Assembly: GCF_044227025.1 (NCBI RefSeq) | Contig: NZ_JBGAFX010000007.1 | Coordinates: forward strand, 1 to 64,000 | DNA: 64,000 nt | Origin: Dokdonella_A sp044227025 | GTDB lineage: Bacteria > Pseudomonadota > Gammaproteobacteria > Xanthomonadales > Rhodanobacteraceae | Reading direction: 5' to 3' | In this document: in pieces, positions 55,141 through 61,682 of the stretch | Numbering within the stretch: position 1 is the first letter of the stretch | How the letters are laid out: every line of letters starts with the position of its first letter | The notes under the pieces: model-generated | Database searches by the model: none | Seen by the model: the letters and a program-made list of their open reading frames with translations, nothing else | Told to the model about the DNA's origin: nothing | Translations under genes and position numbers: made by a program

Positions 55141-55934
55141 ACGCGCTCGCCCGGCCGCTGACGGATATCGGCCGCGCCACCCTCGGCGCGTTCGCCGGGG
55201 TCGGCTATGCGGCGATGCTGCTGCTCGAGGCGCTGTACTACGTGTTCACCGGCTGGCGTGTCGGCCAGCCCGTGCGCCTCGCCGCGGTCGCGCGCCAGAT
55301 GCGCGAGATCGGCGCCGATGCGTTGCCGATCGTCGCCCTGCTCGGTTTCACGGTCGGCCTCATGCTCGGCATCCAGTTCATCGCGTCCTTGAGCGAATTC
55401 GGCGCGCAATCGCAGGTCGTCGTTGCGGTTGCCAAATCGGTCACGCGCGAATTCGGCGCGCTGATCACTGCGATCCTCGTCGCCGGACGTTCGGGTTCCG
55501 CACTGGCCGCGCGCATCGGCTCGATGTCGGTGTCGCAGGAGGTCGATGCGCTCGCCGTGATCGGCATCGAACCCGTGCGCTATCTCGTTGCGCCCGCGCT
55601 GGTCGCGATGCTGGTGATGCTGCCGGTGTTGACGATCTTCGCGAACGCGGTCGCGATCTTCGGCGCCGCGCTGTACAGCGCGCCCGCGCTCAACGTCACC
55701 CCGACCGCGTACCTGCTGCAGACGATGTCGCTGCTGTCGACCGGCGACATCTGGCAGGGCCTGTCGAAGAGTGTCGTGTTCGCGCTGCTGATCACCCTGA
55801 TCGGCGTGAGCACGGGCTTTTCGGTCACGGGTGGTGCCGAGGGTGTCGGCCGCGCGACCACGCGGGCGGTAGTGCTGTCGATCTGCTGGATCATCGTGGT
55901 CGACATGGTCTTTTCGTTCTTCCTCAACCGATGA
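55137..55934 (+). CDS. mlaE: MlaE-type ABC transporter permease
   Basis: This inner-membrane permease belongs to an MCE/Mla-type phospholipid transporter. I start it at GTG 55137 (MNALARPLTDIGRATLGAF), giving 265 residues with about 5-6 hydrophobic segments. The family signature is clear: LPIVALLGFTVGLMLGIQF, VVVAVAKSVTREFGALITAILVAGRSGSALAARIGSMSVSQEVDAL and the conserved FSVTGGAEGVGRATTRAVV end. It follows the STAS gene with a 4-base overlap. The cognate ATPase gene comes 412 bases later, after an intergenic repeat block. Confidence 0.95.
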   Translation: MNALARPLTDIGRATLGAFAGVGYAAMLLLEALYYVFTGWRVGQPVRLAAVARQMREIGADALPIVALLGFTVGLMLGIQFIASLSEFGAQSQVVVAVAKSVTREFGALITAILVAGRSGSALAARIGSMSVSQEVDALAVIGIEPVRYLVAPALVAMLVMLPVLTIFANAVAIFGAALYSAPALNVTPTAYLLQTMSLLSTGDIWQGLSKSVVFALLITLIGVSTGFSVTGGAEGVGRATTRAVVLSICWIIVVDMVFSFFLNR

Positions 55935-56346
55935 ACGGGATCCGCGCGGAGCCGCCTGTTTTCAAGTCCTACCCTTCAAGGGCAGGGTTGGGTGGGGATG
56001 GTGTTGCCGTGTTTGCGTCACCGTCTCGTCGAAGACCTTCGCGCGTCCGTGCGTGCTCCACTCGCATCCCTGCGAGCGGGTTCCTTTCTCTTGCTTGTCC
56101 AAGAGAAAGGAACCAAAGAGAAGGACACCCCGACAGCGACGCCCACGAGGCTCCTGCCTCGTGGGTCCGTAAACGTCGGCCGGGGTTCGCCGACAGCGCT
56201 TCCTGCGCCGACGGCGAACGCGCGTGCATCCGTGCACGCGCCCCTGCGGGCCTTTCCGTCCGCCGTTCACCGTCGCTGACGGGGACCCCGAAAGGCAGCG
56301 CGCTCCTGCGCGCACAAGCGACGGCGCAAAGCGGAGGCGTTGATCA
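55935..56346. repeat. non-coding repeat block inside the lipid-transport operon
   Basis: This 412-base stretch has no credible gene. It holds several hairpins: GGTTCCTTTCTCTT / AAGAGAAAGGAACC (from about 56079), then CCCACGAGG / CCTCGTGGG (about 56142-56165), and a GCGCTTCCTGCGCC element. Such blocks of short hairpins recur between genes in Xanthomonadales. None is followed by a U-tract, so transcription from mlaE into mlaF may still run through. Confidence 0.6.
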
Positions 56347-57147
56347 ATGAACGCTGCGGCGCCGCTGATCGAAGTCGAGAAGCTCGAGGCCTGGTACGGC
56401 CGCCGGCGAGTGCTGCACGGCATCGACTTCTCCGTCGCGCCGGGCGAGATCCGCGTGATCATGGGTGGCTCGGGTTCCGGCAAGAGCACGCTGCTGCGCC
56501 ACCTGCTCGGACTGCAGCGGCCGCTGTCGGGCAGTGTGCGGCTGTTCGGCGTCGACCTGCGCACGGCGAGCGATCGGGAACTGCTCGATGTGCGCAAGCG
56601 CATCGGCGTGTCGTTCCAGGGCGGTGCGTTGCTGACCTCGCTCAGCGTCGGCGAGAACGTCGCGTTGCCGTTGCGCGAACACACGACGCTTGACGAATCG
56701 ACGATCCGCATCATGAGCCGCCTCAAGCTCGAGGTCGTCAACCTCGGCGGCTTCCAGGACCTCATGCCGAGCCAGCTGTCGGGTGGCATGGTCAAGCGCG
56801 CGGCGCTCGCGCGCGCGATCGTCATGGATCCACGCCTGCTGTTCTTCGACGAGCCCTCGGCCGGGCTCGATCCGGTCGTGTCGGCCGAACTCGACGAGCT
56901 GATCCTGCGCCTGCGAGATGCCCTGCGCATGACGATCGTCGTCGTCACCCACGAACTCGAGAGCGCGTTCAAGATCGCCGACACGATCACCGTGCTCGAC
57001 CAAGGCGAGATCCTGCTGACTGGACCGGTCGCGGCGGTGCGTGCGAGCGACAACGAGCGCATCCAGGACCTGCTGAACCGCCGCCCGCGCGAGGTACAGG
57101 TCGATGCGGATGCGTACCTGAAGCGTTTGACCGGGGAGGAGGCTTAG
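56347..57147 (+). CDS. mlaF: MlaF-type ABC transporter ATP-binding protein
   Basis: This cytoplasmic ATPase of the MCE/Mla transporter has 266 residues. Walker A is GGSGSGKST (residues 40-48), the Q-loop is in VSFQGGALLTSLSV, the ABC signature is LSGGMVKRAALARA (about 142), Walker B is LLFFDEPSAGLD and the switch His is in IVVVTHELESAFKI. The Q-G-G-A-L-x-x-S-L-S-V-x-E-N-V segment is typical of MlaF rather than of importers in general. It is separated from mlaE by the repeat block and from mlaD by an inverted repeat. Confidence 0.96.
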   Translation: MNAAAPLIEVEKLEAWYGRRRVLHGIDFSVAPGEIRVIMGGSGSGKSTLLRHLLGLQRPLSGSVRLFGVDLRTASDRELLDVRKRIGVSFQGGALLTSLSVGENVALPLREHTTLDESTIRIMSRLKLEVVNLGGFQDLMPSQLSGGMVKRAALARAIVMDPRLLFFDEPSAGLDPVVSAELDELILRLRDALRMTIVVVTHELESAFKIADTITVLDQGEILLTGPVAAVRASDNERIQDLLNRRPREVQVDADAYLKRLTGEEA

Positions 57148-57163
57148 AATGCGCGGGCTGTCT

Positions 57164-57239
57164 GTTGGAACGGCGGAAGCCGCGGTGCCCTTCGTCGCTT
57201 GCCAATGGAACAAGCATCGCGGCTTCCGCCGCTCCAACA
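57164..57239. repeat. inverted repeat between mlaF and mlaD
   Basis: The arm GTTGGAACGGCGGAAGCCGC (57164-57183, one more base pairs) faces CGCGGCTTCCGCCGCTCCAAC (57219-57239), with one mismatch and a 34-base loop. No U-tract follows. It may be a mobile-repeat copy or an mRNA processing or stability signal inside the operon. Confidence 0.75.
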
Positions 57240-57276
57240 TTGCGCCGATGTCGGCATGGGCGAGGGGGCGCCGTCG

Positions 57277-58203
57277 ATGAAACGCGACACCATCAACTAC
57301 ACCCTGGTCGGCCTCGTCGTCGTCGGAGCGGTCGTGCTGCTGCTTGTCGGTCTCGCCCTGATCACCGGCAAGGGCGTCGCGAGCAGCGACTACGTCGTGC
57401 GCTACCACAACGTGACTGGCCTGCGTTACGGCGCACCGGTGTTCTACGAGGGCTACCGCGTCGGCCAAGTCGGCGCGATCACGCCCGAACGCGACGCCGA
57501 CGGCACGCGCTACAAGGTCGCGCTCGCGATCCGGCGCGACTGGCCGATCCCGCTGGACAGCCCCGCGCGCCTGCAGTCGAGCGGCTTGCTTGCCGATGTC
57601 TCGATCGGCATTCGCGAAGGCAAGAGCCGCGAAACGCTCAAGCCCGGCGGCGAACTCAAGGGCGAGGAGGGCGCCGACATCTTTTCCGCGATGAACGAAC
57701 TCGCCGGCGAGGTCAGCACGCTCACGCGCACGCAGATCTCGCCCTTGATCCAGACCCTGTCGCAGCGCGTCGATTCGATCACCGGCTCGCTCGACAAGAG
57801 CACACCGCAAATCCTCGAACAGACACGTGCGCTGCTCGATCGCATGAACCATGCCTCCGACGCGCTCAACGACGTGCTCAAGCCGGAGAACCGTGCCCTG
57901 GTCGGCGCGATCCTTGGCGAAGTGAAGGGCCTCAGCGGCGAGTTGCGCAAGACGCGCGGCACGCTCGATCAGGCGCTCGGCGAGCTCGGTGCCATCGCCA
58001 GGGACAACCGGCCGGACGTGCGCCGTTCGGTGCAGGATCTCTCCAGCGTGCTCGAGGCGCTGTCGAGCCGGATGGACGTGATCACCCATCACCTCGAATC
58101 TTCGAGCCGCAACCTCGACGAATTCAGCCGCGAGATCCGCAGCCATCCGAACCGCCTGATCATTGCGCCGAAGGCCGACAAACTGGAGGAGGAACCGCAA
58201 TGA
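57277..58203 (+). CDS. mlaD: MlaD-like MCE-domain protein, long form
   Basis: The ATG at 57277 (MKRDTINYTLVGLVVVG) gives 308 residues, compared with about 180 for E. coli MlaD. It has one transmembrane anchor (about 9-29) and an MCE domain (about 35-125; YVVRYHNVTGLRYGAPVFYEGYRVG and SGLLADVSIGI). A long helical region follows (about 135-295; MNELAGEVSTLTRTQISPLIQTL and later leucine heptads), which probably makes a periplasmic needle. It should form hexamers between the permease and an outer-membrane partner. The gene for a lipoprotein overlaps its stop. Confidence 0.93.
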   Translation: MKRDTINYTLVGLVVVGAVVLLLVGLALITGKGVASSDYVVRYHNVTGLRYGAPVFYEGYRVGQVGAITPERDADGTRYKVALAIRRDWPIPLDSPARLQSSGLLADVSIGIREGKSRETLKPGGELKGEEGADIFSAMNELAGEVSTLTRTQISPLIQTLSQRVDSITGSLDKSTPQILEQTRALLDRMNHASDALNDVLKPENRALVGAILGEVKGLSGELRKTRGTLDQALGELGAIARDNRPDVRRSVQDLSSVLEALSSRMDVITHHLESSSRNLDEFSREIRSHPNRLIIAPKADKLEEEPQ

Positions 58204-58811
58204 GGATGCGAGCGCCGATCCTGACCGCCATGTTCGCGCTGGCCGGTTGCAGTGCGCCGGTGGTGCCGGATTTCACCTACTACCGCATGCCGCGCCCGCA
58301 ACCGGGCGAGCCGCATGCCACGCCGGCATTCGCCGATCCATTGGTGGTCGATGCGTTCGGTGCGGACGGCCTGTACGCGGATCAGGCGTTGATCTACGCG
58401 CTCGACCCCGACGCACAGCAGTTGCGCCAGTATCACTATCAACTGTGGACGGACCCGCCGGTGCGCATCCTGCAGCGCCGCCTGATCGCGAGCCTGCGCG
58501 AAACACGGTTGTCGGCGCAGGTCACCGACGAATTGCCGGCCAGCCGGCCGGCGGTGCGCATCAGCGGCGTGATCCTGCGCTTCGATCGCGTGCCGACTCT
58601 CGCCGGCGGCTGGAATGCGGTGGTCGCGCTGAAACTCCGGGCGGAAGCGCGCGACGGCACGCCGATGGTGGACGACTACTATCGCGCGGAAATGGCGGCC
58701 GCAGACGCCAGCATGAAGGCTACGGTCGATGCCTACGGTCGCGCGCTCGATTCGATCTATGCACGATTCCAGGACGATTTGCGCAAGCACGGAGGCGCGC
58801 ATGCGGGATGA
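58200..58811 (+). CDS. ABC-type transport auxiliary lipoprotein (PqiC/LetC-like)
   Basis: The 203 residues have a lipoprotein signal with lipobox ALAGC (Cys17) and the ABC_trans_aux fold: FTYYRMPRPQPGEPHATP start, VVDAFGADGLYADQALIYAL, YHYQLWTDPPVRILQRRLIASLRE, and the VRISGVILRFDRVP strand. The start overlaps the mlaD stop (ATGA). Such lipoproteins accompany MCE systems of the PqiB type and probably link the needle to the outer membrane. This suggests a mixed Mla/Pqi architecture without MlaC. Confidence 0.93.
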   Translation: MRMRAPILTAMFALAGCSAPVVPDFTYYRMPRPQPGEPHATPAFADPLVVDAFGADGLYADQALIYALDPDAQQLRQYHYQLWTDPPVRILQRRLIASLRETRLSAQVTDELPASRPAVRISGVILRFDRVPTLAGGWNAVVALKLRAEARDGTPMVDDYYRAEMAAADASMKATVDAYGRALDSIYARFQDDLRKHGGAHAG

Positions 58812-59259
58812 GGCGGACCTGCGTCGACTCGCCGAAATGGGCATCGACGCCTATGCGCCGCGTACGGGCGATGCGCCGACCCGCGTCGCCGCGTCCGCAG
58901 CGGGCAGTGTCGCTGCGCCAAATGGAGCGAACGTGGTCCTGCTGGCGGACGGATCGACGCCGCATGCAAACGTGTTGCTCGCTGCGGTCACCCGCGCGCT
59001 CGCGTTCGCGCGCGTTGCGTGCACCCAGGCCGACACGGCCGACGAACGCGTCCTCGCCGGGGCGGCGGCGCTCGTCGCGTTCGGCGACAAGCACGCACGC
59101 GCGGCCGGTGCGGCGATGAGCGCGCAGCGCCAGGGCGAAGTCGCATGGGTCGTGACCGCGGAGCCTGCGTTGCTCGCGACCGATCCACACGGCAAGCGCG
59201 CGCTATGGAGCGAGCTGAAGCGGATCGCGGGCCAGCTCAGCCGGACGAACGGCGCCTAG
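58801..59259 (+). CDS. hypothetical protein, candidate DNA polymerase III psi subunit (HolD-like)
   Basis: The 152 residues from ATG 58801 overlap the lipoprotein gene. No clear family match comes to mind, but residues 7-21 read LRRLAEMGIDAYAPR. That resembles the N-terminal L-x-x-L-G-I-x-x-W segment of psi that contacts chi. A holD-rimI pair is found in enterobacteria, and rimI follows here. The remainder is Ala-rich with one alpha/beta-like core (VLLADGSTPHANVLLAAVTRALAF ... EVAWVVTAEPALLA) and a C-terminal helix. The assignment is a proposal; psi is known to be poorly conserved. Confidence 0.5.
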   Translation: MRDEADLRRLAEMGIDAYAPRTGDAPTRVAASAAGSVAAPNGANVVLLADGSTPHANVLLAAVTRALAFARVACTQADTADERVLAGAAALVAFGDKHARAAGAAMSAQRQGEVAWVVTAEPALLATDPHGKRALWSELKRIAGQLSRTNGA

Positions 59260-59494
59260 CGGACCTCCGGGAAATGGCCGTCATCGCCGCGAAAGCGGAG
59301 ATCCGCGACTTCAAGCCTCTGGGAGATCAGACGCTGAATTCCCGCCTTTGCGGAAATGACAAGAAAGCGAGTTGTTCCTGGGTTCCCAAGCGCGCCACCA
59401 GCGTGCTGCGCAAGCCGGCACGCGTTTCGTGGCAAGATGCGGCCGATCCCGGCGTTGCCGGAACAGCACACCAGGGCGAGCGGAGCCGGCCAGC
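59260..59494. repeat. intergenic inverted repeat between the HolD-like gene and rimI
   Basis: GTCATCGCCGCGAAAGCGGAG (59280 onward) and TTCCCGCCTTTGCGGAAATGAC (ends near 59360) form an imperfect inverted pair. It belongs to the common CATTCCCGCGAAAGCGGGAATCC class of chromosomal repeats. A half of the same class lies near 52103 (GTCATCCCGGCGAAAGTCGGG). The rest of the gap shows nothing. Confidence 0.6.
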
Positions 59495-59971
59495 GTGGTC
59501 GCGATACTCAAGCAGTCACAACCCGAGTTCCGCCGCATGCAGGCCGACGACCTCGACAGCGTCGCGGCGCTCGAGGCGCTCGCCTACGAATTCCCGTGGA
59601 GCCGCGCGATCTTCAGCGACTGCCTGCGCGCGGCCTATGAATGCGTGGTGCTGGTCGACGCCGATGCGATCATCGGCTACGGCGTGCTGTCCACCGCGGC
59701 CGGCGAAGCACATGTCCTCAATGTCTGCGTCGAGCCCTCCCTGCACGGCAGGGGACATGGCCGGCGCATCGTCCGGCGCCTGCTCGACATCGCGCGCTGG
59801 CATCGTGCCGAGCGCGTCTACCTCGAAGTGCGGCCATCCAATCCGCGCGCGATCGCGTTGTACGACTCGATGGGCTTCAACGAATTCGGTCGTCGCCCGA
59901 ACTACTACCCGGCGAAGAAGGGGCGCGAGGATGCGCTGGTGATGGCGATCGAGCTGCTCCCCGCGGAGTGA
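59495..59971 (+). CDS. rimI: ribosomal protein S18 alanine N-acetyltransferase
   Basis: This GNAT enzyme is predicted to acetylate the N-terminal Ala of S18. I start it at GTG 59495 (MVAILKQSQPEFRRM), giving 158 residues, the usual size; the open frame further upstream lies in the repeat. Marks are the RRMQADDLDSVAALEALAYEFPWS start, the acetyl-CoA loop VEPSLHGRGHGRRIVRRLL, and YLEVRPSNPRAIALYDSMGFNEFGRRPNYYP, which is typical of RimI. The Shine-Dalgarno is CGGAG. It is convergent with the sulfotransferase fusion gene. Confidence 0.9.
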   Translation: MVAILKQSQPEFRRMQADDLDSVAALEALAYEFPWSRAIFSDCLRAAYECVVLVDADAIIGYGVLSTAAGEAHVLNVCVEPSLHGRGHGRRIVRRLLDIARWHRAERVYLEVRPSNPRAIALYDSMGFNEFGRRPNYYPAKKGREDALVMAIELLPAE

Positions 59972-59990
59972 TCCACTGTTGCGGCACCGA

Positions 59991-61679
59991 TTACGCGACC
60001 TCGACGTCCACCGTCACCGCCGATTCCGGGCATCGACCGTCGAACCAGCCGACGCCTTCCTGCACCAGCGTCCAGCACAGCCGCAAAGCGCCCGAGCACT
60101 GCGGCACGCGTACGAAGCAGACTGCACGCAGCGTTTCGCCCGGGGCAACATCGCGTGGCAGCCGCGAACGCACGCCGTCGAACTCGATCATCGCGCCCCC
60201 TTCGTCGAGCCAGTGGTAGGAGATGCAGACGGGCTGCTTGCCGTCGCCGGGCCAGGCTTGCACGCCGCTATTGGTGATTTCCAGTTCGACCAGCAGCTCG
60301 GTTCCCCTGGACGTCTTGCCGATCGACTGCAGCGGGCGCAGGCTCGCGCGGAAATCTTTGAGCGGCGGATTCAAGCGGCCGACCGAGAGCGCGATGCGCG
60401 ACGGCACGTACGACGCTGGTGGTGCGTCGATGCGACCGTGCGGGGACAGCGTGGCGAACTCAAGCGACGGATCCATCATGACGCGTCCCTGGAAATACGG
60501 TGTCGCCAGCACATGGACGTCGAATCGGAATGCCTGTTCCTTGAGGTGGTGGCAGCCGAGATTCGGCGAGCCGTTGCGGGTCAGGCTCGCGTCGATCGTG
60601 TAGTTGCCACTTTCGATCCGGTTCAGCAGGGAAAACGACACGCGATATCGACCGGGCTCGACCGTGCAGGTGCGGCCGAGCAGCAGTGAATTGGTGCCGA
60701 ACACGGGCAGTCCGCGTTCGTCGCGGATCACGAAGCCGATCGCCAGTTGGGTGGTGGTCTGGTGCGCCTCGAACTCGAGGTCGATCGTCATCTGCTCGCC
60801 GACCATCACGGTGCCCAGGCCGGAGGCCGCGCCGCTGACGCGGACGCTGGAAAACTCGACGCGGCGATCGCCGATGTCGCGCGGTGCGGTTGGCGTCGAC
60901 GCGCGCGGTCGCGCTCGCGTCGCCGTCGTTGCAACGCGCGGCCCGCCCGCGATGGCTTCACGGCGCAGGGTGCGGAAACGCTCCAGCGCATGCGCGTAGA
61001 CCGTGATGTCAGGTGCGAGGATGTTGTTCAGGCGCTGCCGGGAAGCCTCCGACAGCGAATGTGGTTCACGCCGCTGCGTCACGTTCACGCGTTCCAGCCG
61101 CATGTCCGCGGGCCAGCCCAGGCGCGCGCCGAGCATCGCCACGAAATCGTCGATCTCAGCCTGCACGCCGACGAGGTCGAATGCATCCAGCGCGCGGCAG
61201 GCGGCCATCGCCTGCTGCGGCCACGGCAACGCGTCCATCGCATCGGCGCCAATCGGATAGAGCATGTGCGTCTGTGCGTTGAGCTCGTCCAAGTCGTCAT
61301 CGCACAGCGCCTGGATGTAGGCGTCGAGCGGAAGTTCGCGCACGCGCGGGTCGACCGCGCCGTTTGCGGCGTCGTGCTTGCGGAACCAGTAGTACGACAG
61401 GAAGCGGTCGATCGGCTCGCGCAGCACCGTGAGCGTGAGGCGGTCAGCCGGCAGGCATGCGCCATGTTCGGGCTTGAAATGGCCGCTGATCACTTCGTAG
61501 TCGGCGTAGCGGATCAATGCTTCATGCAGAAGCTGCGCGGCGAGCGGGCGCGTCACGTGTTGCTCGCCGTACTGTCTGGCGAACAGTTCGCGCAATGCCG
61601 TGCCCGCCGTCTTCGGAAGATGCAGGAACAGGATCTTCGATGCGGATGCATGCTCTGCATTCGGCGTCGGCTCGTTCAT
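59991..61679 (-). CDS. sulfotransferase fused to Wzt-type polysaccharide-binding C-terminal domain
   Basis: The 562 residues have a sulfotransferase N-domain (1-240), with the PAPS loop LHLPKTAGTALREL (19-32) and TVLREPIDRFLSYYWF (3'-phosphate site). The next section (about 270-440) matches the Wzt C-terminal domain that recognises O-antigen: VEFSSVRVSGAASG, VMVGEQMTIDLEFEA, AIGFVIRDERGLPVFGTNS. A third beta-domain (about 460-560; VELEITNSGVQAWPG, ISYHWLDEGG) resembles sandwich modules at the end of glycan proteins. There is no signal or transporter half. It probably sulfates a surface glycan recognised by the Wzt part. Confidence 0.9.
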   Translation of the reverse strand: MNEPTPNAEHASASKILFLHLPKTAGTALRELFARQYGEQHVTRPLAAQLLHEALIRYADYEVISGHFKPEHGACLPADRLTLTVLREPIDRFLSYYWFRKHDAANGAVDPRVRELPLDAYIQALCDDDLDELNAQTHMLYPIGADAMDALPWPQQAMAACRALDAFDLVGVQAEIDDFVAMLGARLGWPADMRLERVNVTQRREPHSLSEASRQRLNNILAPDITVYAHALERFRTLRREAIAGGPRVATTATRARPRASTPTAPRDIGDRRVEFSSVRVSGAASGLGTVMVGEQMTIDLEFEAHQTTTQLAIGFVIRDERGLPVFGTNSLLLGRTCTVEPGRYRVSFSLLNRIESGNYTIDASLTRNGSPNLGCHHLKEQAFRFDVHVLATPYFQGRVMMDPSLEFATLSPHGRIDAPPASYVPSRIALSVGRLNPPLKDFRASLRPLQSIGKTSRGTELLVELEITNSGVQAWPGDGKQPVCISYHWLDEGGAMIEFDGVRSRLPRDVAPGETLRAVCFVRVPQCSGALRLCWTLVQEGVGWFDGRCPESAVTVDVEVA

Positions 61680-61682
61680 GGA

